Assembly (NCBI GenBank): GCA_964017045.1
Contig: OZ024807.1
Coordinates: 19,513,813 to 19,577,812 of the forward strand
Direction: 5' to 3'
Source: Omphiscola glabra
Lineage: Eukaryota; Mollusca; Gastropoda; Lymnaeidae
DNA length: 64,000 bases
Numbering within the stretch: the first letter of the stretch is position 1; each line of letters opens with the position of its first letter. The position numbers were made by a program, and so were the translations under genes. The notes beneath the pieces were generated by a model. The model saw nothing but the letters and a program-made list of their open reading frames with translations, was not told the DNA's origin and did not search any database. Shown piece after piece: positions 38,341 to 51,600 of this stretch.

Positions 38341-38499
38341 TGATTTATAAATAACTAGCGTACCCGTAATGGCCCGGATGCGTATTCGGAATAAGGCAAA
38401 ACAATTTACAAAATCATATTCTAACAGCAAAATTTAGAGGCCAGAAAAAAAATTCGTTAATATAAAATATAAATATAATTTATGTTCCCCCCTAAAAAC

Positions 38500-38840
38500 A
38501 CATTAATAAAACGATCCCAAAAGGATCCAAATTCCCGTTTTGATCTAAATGCCCATGTGGATTTGTGCACTTTTGATCTCCAGTTCCCCAGTATTGGTTC
38601 AAAATCCTAAGCCCGAATGGATTCCGTTTCCAAATGAGATCCTATATCCCGATAAGATACAGTTGATGTTCGGTTAACGACCCCATTGAGATCCCGACCC
38701 TAATTTGGCTCACAATACCTGTTGTATGATATTTCCCCGATGGGATGCCCTTCTCCGCGGGATCCCTTTTACCGATGGGATTCTATGCCCCGATGGAATC
38801 ACATTCCATGATGTGATTGCGTTTCTTGTTCGATCCCGTT
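38500..38840. repeat. degenerate repeat of GATCCC/CCGATGGGAT motifs
   Basis: Imperfect short units built on CCCGATGGGATCCC-like text occur about 15 times with irregular spacing and spacers of several bases. GC content is higher than its surroundings. The plus-strand frame at 38705-38989 runs through it and is not taken as a gene. The ACTAGCGTACCCG block just upstream (38354) has a near match at 47532, suggesting a dispersed element. Confidence 0.6.
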
Positions 38841-39589
38841 ACGAACTCCTATTTCTCTTCAGATATGTATATCGTTTCTTTTTTTTTTTACTTCTTTTAA
38901 GGACAAACATACCCTTTTTTCGTATTGTATATTGTTGGCAATGTTCTCTCAAATCCATCACAACTGAATTCATTTTATATCTTATTTAATTTTCTTAGTG
39001 TAAAAGTATTTAGCACCCTTTATACCGAAATTCAATAGAATTAATAGTTGTATTATGTAACATTAAAAAAATGTTCAGGGTTTTTGGAGATTATATTGTT
39101 GTTCCTTTTGTGTTGTTTTATGTTGGCCATTTTTGGCCAGTTCGCTGAATGAAGTTCATGTCTTAAACAATTCAAACACGAAGCCAACAGTAGAAGCAGA
39201 TTTTTAATGTTATTATTTAAAGCCTGAAGTGTTTTAAACATTGCATTAAAAAAACTGTGCATTCTACATTAGATAAATCAAACAATGTGCTTAAGGCAAT
39301 TTTTTTAATTTTAAAAATATTATAAATGTATAAATAATTGCATTTTACAAAGCAGAACAAGAGATAATTAAAGTGTATTTATTTGAAAGCCGAATTGTGT
39401 TACGATATTCAAGTTCATTCATTGTTTAACAATAAATGTAAAGCTTGCAAGAAAAGAATTAATTTAAACTTTTTAAACATATCTTTTTAAATAACAGTCA
39501 TAAATAATCTTGACAAAAATGCTTCAAATTAAACATGCATTAGTTGTAAAAACTCTTAATCAGTAGCATGCATAATCTAGTTAAAGCTT

Positions 39590-40290
39590 GAGCTTAAGCT
39601 TTTTAAGCCTGGCTAGTAAATTGGCATCCAGCTCCATCTGCTGGGCTGAGCTATATAACATCGTAACAACGTAGAACACTCCCACCGCCTTAGCTTACCC
39701 CGCAACATCTAGTGCTGGGCATTCAGTTAATATATGGGCTAGTTTATGGGACAAGGTTGTAGTGCCGGTAACTGGCGTCTCTATTGGTGTCTTTGAAAGT
39801 ACGCGTTAGTAGCGCAGTGGCTCTGGTGTCGACGATCCAATTGCTGCCAATGGAAACTGTCTCATAGAAAGCGTACTGTTCATGCTGTCTGCCTATTTCG
39901 AAAATCACTTCATTCGATAGTGGTCTGCCCAACAGATTTTGACACCACAATACATGACTTGTGTTTCTTGATGAGACTGGGCAGCCCCTGATTTTTTCAA
40001 GGGTGCCTGCTTTTTTATTGCCCCTAACATTTACTTGATTCGGTATCTAATGGACCGTAAACTTGTTTCATTTCCTCTCAAATGTGCCCACATTATTTAA
40101 GATGGCGCCAACTAGGTTAGTGTTACGTGATTCCTTATTCGTTTTTCCGAGACCAGAACTTGAATTGAAAATTGATATTATCAAGTCCTTCAAGCTCCCA
40201 ACTAAAACCTCTTACTTAATATTGCCCTTTTTATATTTTTTTGAGTTACATGATTATGAAGATTAAAGCTAAATTGCAGTATGCTAGCGT
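39590..40290. other. GC-richer stretch of unknown origin left of the viral fossil
   Basis: Composition is GC-richer than its neighbours. Two short frames (39744-39950 minus, 40063-40266 plus) show no family I can name. It may be part of the same foreign insertion as the viral fossil that follows, or unrelated repeat DNA. Confidence 0.35.
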
Positions 40291-40296
40291 ATCTAT

Positions 40297-40843
40297 ACGA
40301 TTTGGACGACGAACATACAAATCATGTCGATAAGGACGTGGTAGACGGGTTATAGCAGTACCTAAGTGGGCTAAAACAGAAATAGCAGCTACGATCTGCC
40401 TCACTGAATCAAACATTCAGAAAACTGGCACATATCCTAAAGTAGCTTATTCAGTGTTTGGTGCATCACCACTGATACCAGAATCGGATCAATACATTAA
40501 AAACAATGTCAAAGTGCCAAATTGTTATACTGTTTACGACACCAATTCAAGGGTCAGCGCATCACCGTTTTGCGACTTAGACAATATCATAGCCCTTCCT
40601 AATCACAATATGTGCATGATGACCCCGGGTCGTAAATATGTATTTATGACGTATCCCAAATACGTAGTATATAACATAACGTTAGGCGGTATGCCACTAG
40701 CGGAGGCTGTCAGGCTACATGTCTACATCACCAAAAAATGTGATCCATTGTCACTTTCTGGCTTTCTTACAAATCATGGAGGCTGTGTCGAACGTCATAA
40801 CGTACCACGAGATGCATACGTTCATTTTTCGACGATGCAATAG
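40297..40843 (+). pseudogene. endogenous viral element, capsid-like ORF (CRESS-DNA-virus-like)
   Basis: A plus-strand frame with one in-frame stop at 40331-40333 and then open to the stop ending at 40843. It starts arginine-rich (FGRRTYK, then GRGRR after the stop) and continues into a beta-rich, Cys-containing sequence with MMTPGRKYVFMTYPKYVVYN, closing AYVHFSTMQ. A basic N-terminus followed by a beta-strand-rich domain of this size fits capsids of small circular ssDNA viruses. The identification leans on the adjacent Rep fragment. Alternatively it is an unrelated ORF. Confidence 0.4.
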
Positions 40844-40852
40844 CCACGCTAG

Positions 40853-40963
40853 TGTTGGGGTGCCGTAATTAAAGTTACTGTATCCGTTGAGTACGTCATT
40901 TACCTCATTAAAGGTAAAGAGCTAGCGTCAACTGGTACACCACATCTACAAGGATTCTTAGGA
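40853..40963 (+). pseudogene. endogenous CRESS-DNA-virus Rep fragment (HUH motif II)
   Basis: A 37-codon open stretch contains YLIKGKELASTGTPHLQGF. The GKE...GTPHLQGF arrangement is the motif II region of rolling-circle replication initiators of circoviruses and relatives, with HLQG at 40943-40954. Motif I is not visible upstream (a stop lies just before 40853). Motif III and the helicase are cut off at about 40964, where LINE sequence begins. A dead fragment; the virus family cannot be fixed. Confidence 0.7.
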
Positions 40964-40965
40964 AA

Positions 40966-42032
40966 TGTTTAGTGGGGACTTCTAGGTTGTCTATAAGTGT
41001 TCGGCTTCTCACTTGAGCGCCTTTGTATTTGTACTGTTGTATTGTGTCCAATTCTTTTTCTAACACTATAATTTCGAGATCGGTCGGATCGGTCACTTTC
41101 ATAATCGGTATGATAAGTTTCAGTTCTTTCTCTCGGTCCTTCCTCTCCTTTTGTATTTTTGCCGCAATTGTCTGTGTGACTCCTTTGACTGTTGATTTGA
41201 AGAGTTCCCAGTGTCTGCCTATGTCTTGGGTTGGTATTGTGGCTGTATATTGTTTGATGATGTGTTGTATTGTGTCTAGATAGTGTGGATTCTCTAAGAG
41301 GGTATTGTTGAACTTCCAATGTGGTGAGCGTCCTCTTGGTTGGTCGTTGGATCCGTGTATTTGTACTTTGACCGCCTTGTGGTCTGTGTATTTAAATGTG
41401 TCCGCAATGTGTGTAGCTCTATATATTGTTGTTGATTTTGGTGCGTATATTCTATCTAACCTAGTGCTGGTTGTACCTGTGAGGCCTGTGTGTGTTTTGT
41501 CTTTGCCCTGGGGGTGTTTTTCCCTGTACGCGTCGTTTAGATTGTATGTATCTGTGATGTATTGTATGATTTCTGTCTGACTGTTTTCTTCCACTATTCT
41601 ATCAAGTTTGGCTCTGTTTGGATTAGTGGAGTCTAAACTGTCATTAATATAGTTGAAGTCTCCTCCTATTATAAGTTCTGCACGCTGGTGTATGTGTGCT
41701 AAGAATTGTGGTAGTTTTGTGTAGAACGGTTGTCCCCTGTTTTTGTCTGCTGGTGCGTATATGTTGACTAGTGTGTAGTTTTGGTTGTTGTTTGTGATGT
41801 TGACTGTTGTTATTCGTCCTTCGTTGTCCTTTCCCTTGGATGTTGTTTCCCATCGGTCCGACGTTTGTATGATTGCCGTTCCTCCAACTTGATGTGGGCT
41901 ATTGCTATAGTGGGAGTGTATGTAGTTGAAGCCTATCTTGGTGATGAAAGTGTTTGCTTCGTGTTCTGTCCACAATTTGTCCTTTGATTGCCTATCGACA
42001 TTTGAGATTGGCTTAACGTTCTTGCATACCAT
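40966..42032 (-). mobile_element. LINE fragment: AP-type endonuclease domain, RT missing
   Basis: A minus-strand frame of more than 1 kb with no stops. It reads an EEP endonuclease: VGGTAIIQTSDRW, LVNIYAPADKNRG, IIGGDFNYINDS, a TRLDRIYAP block and a FKYTDHKAVKV block carrying the catalytic Asp-His. The N-terminal catalytic Asn/Glu region is largely missing beyond 42032. After LEVPTKHFLR the frame runs into the viral fossil, so the reverse transcriptase half is gone. The long open frame suggests a fairly young copy, but the missing RT end is opposite to ordinary 5' truncation. Confidence 0.85.
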
Positions 42033-42616
42033 TGATCAAAACAATTTTTTTGTTATAATACGAAGCATCTCTTTCGCACTACGTCAGTGTTGTCTGACTC
42101 ATTGCCTTTTCAGATATGAACCAACTGGGACACAATAAGGCAAGCATAGTTAACACTGAGGTTAAAATTTAAATGAATGAAACATCATGACAATTAAAAC
42201 ATATTTTAAAATGTGTTCATTTACAAAGCTAAAAGATTACGAACATAATTTATCCTCACGACATACCATTCTTACATATGTGTAAAAAGATGCCAACCAT
42301 TATATGATACATAATTAGACATTCACTCACGGCAAGAGTATCTATGGAATTGTGCACTTCCATCACAAACTTTTGATTTTAAGTTGAAAATGTTGTACAA
42401 TAGTAAGCTTAAAAATAATTGTATCTTATACTGTGTGGATTTGATGATGAAATTGAGCTCCAAATTTGCCCTTCTACGTTTAAGGTTTCTTACAAGACGT
42501 AATATCAAATTTCATAAAGTGTAAGAAAGAAGGGTGATACAAATTATGTTTTTGGTTTTGTTCCCCCTTTTTACTGTGAGTAAGCAGCTGCTTATCAGGG
42601 CACCTCGACGGTTTAC

Positions 42617-45600
42617 TTAGGTTTTAGAAAGTAAGTCCTGGACTGTAATGTACTCGAGGTGGTTTCTAACATGTTTTTTCATGACCACATATTCATTTGA
42701 CGTTTTAGTAGCATCGTCAACAACAGCGGTGCAGTCATCGCGAGCCGTATCCTGAACGTTGTCAGACCCTTCGTCCTGTTCCGTCACGTTCTGACCTAAT
42801 CTGTTATGTGAACCTTCAAATGTGACCCCAAGAATGTTCCACAGCTCGTCCTGCACAATCACTCTGTTGTATAAGTTACCAAGGTGACTGCCGTCTTTTT
42901 CCGGTGACACGTCTTCCAACACATCATGTTTCCTGTGAACGTCGCCAATTCCATTGTCAGTTTTAACGCGTCTGTCATTGTCCAAGTTCATCTCGTTGTA
43001 ATCTATTTCATCAAATGTGTCGACCTCTTCGTAGACATCACCATCTCTAAATTCTGCGAAAAAACCAACATTTCCTTTATTGCACTTCATTTTAACTGAA
43101 ATGAAATAGTAGATGTTTATTCATTAGCATTGCTAGGACTTTAAATGACAAGCTATTAAAAAACATATTCATGTATTATCGATTTGTAAAATGTGTTTAT
43201 TATATATATTCTTCTATAACAGGTGAGTTAGCCCATCAATACAAACTGTTCTAAACAGGTGGGTGAGCCAATCAATATAACATGTTCTATACAAACTGCT
43301 CTATAACAGGGGGGTTAGCGATCAATCCAAACTGTTATTTCACATTGTCGTATTATTGCTGATAACCTGCTAATATTTTTCAAACAATCAAAATTGTATG
43401 AACTTAATTTTTGGTTTAATTTTATGTGTACCTTTATGGTGAAGATAACACCCCATCGCCATCATTAGCACAATCATGGAGATCAGAGAAGCAATAATCG
43501 TTAGTATCATTATAGTTGATCTTTTGTTAGCTTCGTCTATAGATGTTTGTAAATATTAAAAAACATAATGACACAATTGCAATATATTTAGAGGAAATGT
43601 ATAATATAAAAGTAAAAAAAAACACACAAAAAACTACATCGTTTAAAAGAATGATCTGAATTCTTACAAATAAGTAATAATTATAAAATATAAAATAAAG
43701 CTATAATAATAAAACGTTGTATTATTGGCAAAGTTCTGCTACCAATCCTCACATAATTGAAACAAAGTAATGTGTCGAATAACGTGGGTTATATACTTTT
43801 AGTTCGGTTGCATAGTACCAGATTAACATTAGTTTACGAAAGTATTGATGTTACATTTGACATAATAAGCGCCTTTTGTGATTCTGTCGGTGCTATATCT
43901 AAAAAAAATGTCAATACCTCAGGATTTTATGAGCATAGGATTATGTAAACTATGCGCACAAGAAGCATTATTAAATTTAGTGTTAAAATTGTGGCGTCAT
44001 GAAACATATAGACATGAGCCAATGGTCATTATTCAGGGGCCATGTGGATGGCATCACTACGCTCAATGACTCTGGCGCAGAAATATATCCCTTCAATTGT
44101 GTTGTGTCGTAGTGAAGGAGACATGTGTACGCAGCCGAAGGACTCAATGTAATCATAAAGTCTCAAATGCATGATTATAGTCGAATAACTCGTTTTTGTT
44201 GTGTTTTATTTTTCTTGCATTCTTATTATATTTAAAAAAAAAAAATGTCTTGCATGTTAAGAATTAAATCATTAAAATATGCATGCTGACATCCCTTATT
44301 TTTTAACAGCGAAATTTTTTCGCAAATTAAAAAAAAAAAAGAAATGCATGTAATCTTTTTTAAACACTTCATATTAACTCCGCTTTTGTTTTGGCTGGCA
44401 GGCAAACATTTCAGATGACTGATTGACTTACTTCCCGTCAAACTATCGAGCTAAAACTTGGAACATAGACTCGCTGCCGATGACAACACATTCGATCATA
44501 TGTTCATGGCGCTAAATGTATTATTCGTTTGATTGTTCTAGTCATTACCTGTATTAAAACAGTGCACGTTTAAAATACATCAAGTGACAGACTCACCATG
44601 CGTAATAATGAAGCTGTAGTTCAATGCTGGGATGACTCCGTTGTCTATTATAAAGACATAGCTCGTGAAATCATTCTGTCCAGATATTGTAATGGAAACG
44701 TTGACTTTGGTTGTTGTCTGTCCAGCATCATCGAAATGGATCGTGTAGCCATGTGCCTCGATACTGCTTTCCGTGACCTTTTCAAAGCTTACTGCCTCGC
44801 GCCCATTCTTTATCATTGTATAACTCGTTGGCTTTGGGTTACCGTCAATGTCAAGAACAACGGACACCGAACTGTTGATGTCCGCGATTATAACACCATG
44901 TGCTTCTTTTGTGCTCAAGGCAGATAACCGTGGGGATCCTGCTCATGTATAATATAAGTAAAGTACAATGTTCCCAAATGTTAATATGTTTTACATCTTG
45001 TAACATTTTCCGGAATGTATGAGCAGTTATGTATTTTTTCCATCTTGAAAGTAAGGAGCAAAAGTAAAATGCCCCATATAAATGTAGAAATTAAAATAAA
45101 GGCGTACGGCTTCAAATAGAGACTTGAACAGTGAATATCAGACCAAACTATTAATGCCCAAATGGTTGCCATGCAACAAGAAATATAATGGTGTCAATTT
45201 GAATCGAAGTAAAACATTTCTTCAATTAATTTGCAAATGTACATTGAACAATGGCTTAAACCCTTTATTTACTCACACACAAATTAACTTACCTCAAATT
45301 TATAGGTTGTTTTTTTACAGAAATGTGTTAATTAAATTGATTTAAAATTCGTTTGATTGCTATGAATAGCTTAATGATATTGAGAAGATTGTCACTTCAA
45401 CACGATAATAAACATTTTATGTGTACTCATTTTCCGTCAAAAAATAATATATTTTTTTATGTTGTATTTTCTATACAAAGTTTGAAAACTTTCAATGAAA
45501 TTATATTTTAACAATGTATTAAAAAAAAATAATATTTCAAAGGCGTAGCGAAAGGATAGGCTGGATGGGAGAGATGGGACAAATGCCTTTGGGCGCCAGC

Positions 45601-48600
45601 TCCTTAGGGGCGCAAAATGTGCTCTGATATTTTGTTATTGATGAAAATAATGAGTTTTAGAGTTGAACAAGAAGAAGAAACGCTTTAAATTTAATCTTGT
45701 GCCCGGGCTTGAAACACTCTATCTACGCCTCTGTACTATATTGCGTAGTATTTTCTTAAGTTGCATTTATTTAAAATGTATCAAACTTTTAAGAGTGTTT
45801 TTACCACTTTTTACATAGTAATCATTGCTTACCGATTGAATAATGTAAGTATTGTATAAGACGTTCTTTATCCAAATTTCGTCTTAATTCTTAATTTTAT
45901 GCCCGTCGTATGCGATATAATTCCAGACTATTTCATTACTCTTGCCCTGGTTTGTTTTACGCAAACTCTTGGTGTCAGTATTCACAAAACAATACATTAG
46001 CCAAAATACTTCCGGTCCTAATTTGTTCGGATAAAGGACAGTCTGCTGTATTTGGGAGGTTTTAAATAAGATTTTAAAAATGAAGGTGGAGATGTCTTAC
46101 AGTATGAACTTTTCTTTTACAAGGAAATTTAGTGAAACTAGGAAAGTAATACCATATTTACACTATTTTACATTATTCTTTTATTTGATATTTAAAAATA
46201 GCCAAATACTCACTAAGATTAAAAGTGTAATTAAAGTATGTCCCGTACTGAAAATCCTCTTCAGGTTTGTTGATATCCGGGTACATGGTACCATGCACAT
46301 CATATATGCCCGACCTAAGACTTGATTTTGGTACTGCTAACGAACACGTTGTTGTGAAATATGTCGGATCGCCTGGTAGTTCTTCGTTGGATACGGATGA
46401 GTGTGTTAAGTTCATCTCTGTCTATAACGAATAAACGGTTTATTATTAAAACATGTGGACTTTAATATTTATTAAAATGGACTACCCCAATTCCCTTACA
46501 CAAACCCCACAAAAAAAGATTTTTTTTTTTTTCCATTTTTTTATTCTTTTCAATTTTACAATGGAAGAACATTACTGTTTTGAAAAGACTAAATGTTAAC
46601 ATGATGTTTTAAAATATAATTTCGTCGCTAAAACAATATATTTTGATTTACCTTTTTGAAATACTATAGCCGAAGGGAAATAACTCTTCAAGAAGTTATT
46701 GTGTCCTTTTTCGACATTTTCAGGCTAAACATTTTAACTTATAATAATTTTTGGTTCACATAATTTTAGAATGTCAAAGAGGTTTTACTTTTTCATTACA
46801 TATCCATTAAAATTTTGATGTTTAACAAAAAATACTAAATTTGAACTGCTTGGTGGAATTTTAGTATTTATATTTATATATACTTCTTTTTTACCCGTCA
46901 GTTTGAAATTTAAAAAAAAAAAGTTATATTGTGCTTAGTCAAAAAAAAAATAATGTTGTTAAAACGTGAGTTTAGGTGTGTAAATTAGTATGAATCATTA
47001 CTGTATAGTACGCAAATAGCAGGATGCTTTTTTAAAAATTTCAAGCATGACCAATAATTGATGACTAGTAGCTTTAGAAATTGATGAGTATGTTCATCTT
47101 AAAAATCAAAGTTAATTGCAAGATGACATGAAGTACAACTTAGTGGTATACGTTATAAATTAAGTTATTATTGTATGGATTACATGCATCACTCTCAATG
47201 ATCATATGCATACATTTATGTTTTTTATCCCTATCTTTTGTATTGTTTTATAGTAAGTGATAGTTTTAGTAGGAACATAAATATGAAGGCAAATAAGTTG
47301 TTTTTTTAATGCAAGGATGAATTTTACATACATTGAATATTATTTTTAGTCATCCACTACATTTTAACTTTTTAATGGTCATGAAGACAACGGAGTTACT
47401 GAGTTTATGAAAAAAATAGTTTACCTTTTTTTAATTTTTTTTCTTTTTAATTATTTATTTTGTTGTATTATTATTTTTGTTTTTGTTTTGAAGATGTCAG
47501 ACATTGAAAAGACGAAGCCTAATTTTTTAGCCAGCGTACCCGAAAGGCCCTACTTTCGAAATCATTAACTAAATTTAAATTTAATTTTTTTTTTTAATTT
47601 AGATATAAATAAATAAACACATTTAAAGAAAAACGAACTATTTTATAGCTAAATCAAATTACTTACATTGTTGAAGTAAATTGACAAAAAACATTTTCCC
47701 CTGGGATAGATTCGGTGCGTAGAAAAAGTCACATTGACCCCATCCTGAGAGAATAATTTATCAGCAACGATGCGATCTGCTCTGCCTTTGATTAAGATAT
47801 CAAGACATATGAAGTGTGAAAGTAATTCTTTTAAAATAAATGTTGACTTTGATAAATATAAAGACGAAATTATTAACTAGCTATTTACTAGAAACTGTTA
47901 TGTATCTATTTTATTTAATGTTTTTGATTTGTTTAAAAATCGTTGACCACAATTAAGACATATTTTTATTATTTTTATTAGCATTATTATATTTCTTTTT
48001 CTGAGTTGGGTGGTGGGGGAGAGGGTAAGAGGTTTTTTTTTAAAAAAAAATGTAAGAAATAATTTTATTATTTATTTAAAGAATGTTAAAAAACAAGTTT
48101 AATAAAGCTAATTTTTAGTTAGAATGTTTGGTCATAAATATGTATTTTAAAGGTTACATATTACAAAAAAATATTATAAGTTTTATATTAATTTATTTTT
48201 CAATACTTACGAACAAATTTCGGTAAACAAGTGAACTTTTTTTTTGGCTGCAGTGTATTTCCTTTGTTAAAAATTGATCTATAATGTAAAATGTCATCGT
48301 TTCGATTTCTTTCTCTCGATGCGTTATAAATCATGAGGTTCACAACAACTGCTCCGTTAGATTGTGTTATCGTTGTGTTGTACAAAGCAGGTTTTTCTGT
48401 TGTGCATAAATGGATGCCATTGTGACAGGTCGTAATAATTTCCAAATGAGATTCAATTCTAATAGTCTCAATTAAGTTCTCTGGCAAAGTTGACGAAAAA
48501 TTAACATCGTACTCTTTGCCTTCTTCGGCTAGATTGCAGGGTATAATCTCTGATAATAAATATAATAAAATTGCATGTAAATCATTGTCTGTTTGTTTGT

Positions 48601-51600
48601 TTTTTTTAAAATTTAAAATACATTTATTGTGAGTTGCTTTTTTTTTCTTTTTTTACTTCACCTTTGAGAATTTCGAATCAACATGTCAAGAAAATTCGAG
48701 AAATAATGATTATCTTTCAGGTCTGAAATTGTAGACTGAAACAATATATTAATTACTTTTTTTACTCTTATCATATCTCCCCCATGCGTTAGAGAAAATT
48801 GAAAAAAAAGCTTTTCTTTAACATTTGCATTAATGCGGAGAATTCTCAAGCACATTTAATATGTCTTGTTGTGTTTTTTTTTTTAAAACTCACAACCCAC
48901 TTTATTTGGTGTAGAAGAATATATTTTGTTAGAGCAAAAACAGTTCGTCTCCAGCGTTTAGCATTCGTCAATAATGACAATGGCCTTTGAGAATGGTGTA
49001 TGGTCATAAAGTTAGTAACTTGGAATTTAAAAAAATAATTGTTGCAAGCCACTCAAAGTCTCATCTAAATGTTATAACATGTTTATAATAACAATTTAAA
49101 GGAAAAAAAAATAATTATACTACCATATAGTAAATGATCAAATTTGTCTTAAAAATGTATGTATCATTTTTTTCACTTCCTTTCTTTAATAATATTATGT
49201 TGGATCAAAATGACGCACATACTTAAGACAAGCAACGCCTTTCATTGTTTTGCACAATGCAATTGCTGTACTAAAACAATGAATTACTTATGATATTTCA
49301 TTATATTATTCTAGTATTTTATTCCGCTTTCACCGGTGAGTTACCCTTTAGACACTCTTTATGACGAGGTCTTGTAAAAAGACTTTGCCAGAATTTGGGG
49401 TCGGTAAAATATCTCGCCAGACTCTGGTGGTCGGTAGAAAGATTTACACATGCTCTGGGGGAGGGGGTGGGTAAAAGATCTCGTCAGGCTGTGGAGGCCG
49501 GACTGAATTTAGACAATTGTAAGATGACCTAATTTTATCATCAAAGTATATCCCTAATGGTTATTTTATAAAATCGATATTACAAATACGTAATAAACAT
49601 TTATATTTTCAGTAACACAATTCAATATATGCAAGCAATTTGTTTTTTATAACATAATCATATACATTAATTAAATCGTGATTAAAAGTTGTAAACCATT
49701 TCAACGATTTTCTTTTTTTTTACATGAGTGAGAAACTAGAAAATGGTGTCATTCCGACACATTTACATTTAGTAAAGGCTGTAAGCTAGTAAAATGATCA
49801 TCCAATATGACTTCTCAGTAGCTAGATTAGTATATATTTCATTTTTTTTTTAATAAATGTTTTCCCACACAAGTAGGTAGTGCCAAAAACAGAAACAATT
49901 TGTGATCAAGGATTTGAAATAATCAATTTCAACACCGATAAAGACACAAGTCGATAATTGATCCTTATTTTAACATGACTAATAATACATATGTAAGTTT
50001 GCAGATGGATAATATGAATCTGAAATTGAGTAGGCCGCTAACAGAAACCACAACTAATCGAGTTTTAGAATAATCTTTGCTTTTTCAGTGACTTTGAAAT
50101 CAGAGAAATGGTCCTGACAGAAAGAATGCACTCCTTGCACAAACTCGTGACGGGATGGCGCCATCGCTTTACTACACAGCATTAAATTGAGTGGAACACA
50201 CCATCATCGACACCAACCAATTAACATTTTTTTTTTCGAATTTTGTTTTAAAAAAAAAACACATTATCTGATAACAATTTTTTATTGGAGACATATTTAA
50301 TCTGCAAAAGAAGTTAATCTTTAGGCATGCATAAGAGCATAACTATAGAATTCACATAGATGATGATTAGTGCTGATGCTGTATTTGTTAAAAAAAAAAT
50401 ATGAATAATTTAAATGATCCCCTCGCAGGCCATATTGAACGTAGCTTTGGGCGGGATATGGGTCTTAGGCCGTAGTTTGCCAACCTCTTTTCAAATTGGG
50501 AACATTTAAGCATTACAAATTTATTTTTTTAAAACTTCATTACACAAATATGAACTTAAATGAAGCTAAAAAAAGAAGTACTTTGCATAGTGGAAAACAT
50601 TGACATAGCTTTAATGCTCTTGATAAAGTAATTGAATTGTTCTGCCACATTGGACATTAAGAGCGAAGTTGAAGAGTTTAATTTAAGTTATAGCAGAAAA
50701 TTGAATAACTATATATAATGATAATACATGATATATTTGTAAAAAAAATTATTTGCTTAAGTCATTTGGCCAAGTAATGAACAAGTGCCTTTACCCCGTG
50801 ATGTAAGGAGACCACAAAACTCGAGTGTTTGGATTTTTTTTAATATTAAACTGATATTATATACATCGATGTGTGGGTAACGGGAGTGCCTTTCAGCGGG
50901 GACGACCCCGGTCAGAATTAGTACGAGGTACGCAACTACTCCTTATTTCTTTCAAGTATCCATATCTTTCTCTTTCAAAATCATCCATGTTATGATTACG
51001 TCTTAACAGAAACTTAGGTCATGTTTTTTTCTCACTTTTCATTTTCTCACCATACTTAAATATGTATAGCAATGCCAGAGTGCACATTAGCATTATACAT
51101 TACGTCAGTGATGCTCAATCGGAACACATTGACACCCACGGGTTTCCCAACGATCTCCTAGGGCAAATACGAAATAATTTTAAGTTTTTTGTAACATGCA
51201 TGGTGAGCATTTATATTTTTAAAGTTTCAATTTTTTCTGCATTATTTTCTTTTAACTCGTCACAAGAGCTGGCAATGAAGTATACGCTCCTGTACTTTAA
51301 GGTTAAGGGCGGATTTTCTTAGGAATTTTAGTCAATACTCTTTGTTTTCTTTCATGGGGGAGATTTAATGTGTAAAGATGTTTACATGAACATTTAAATG
51401 ATTCACAATTCAAATTCAAATGTCTGTTATATTGCAGGGGGTTTAGTATGTAATATAGGCTTAGGGTAAGACTATTTCCTAACTGCCTGTCAAACTGGTT
51501 CGAGATTCAAAGTCCTTACTGCACTTCGTCAGCTGGACTTAACTTGTTTTATGTTATAGCGTCCCAGTTAAATTTTCTCCAGCAAGAAGCCATCCATTAT

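Noticed and set aside
39744..39950. Minus-strand 68-codon ORF as a host gene or viral gene
   Set aside because: No recognisable motif, splice context or codon signal. Left as unknown sequence.
41023..41987. Several plus-strand ORFs
   Set aside because: Shadows of the minus-strand LINE endonuclease frame.
44598..44927. Plus-strand 109-codon ORF
   Set aside because: Antisense shadow of the receptor 2 exon 44597-44938.
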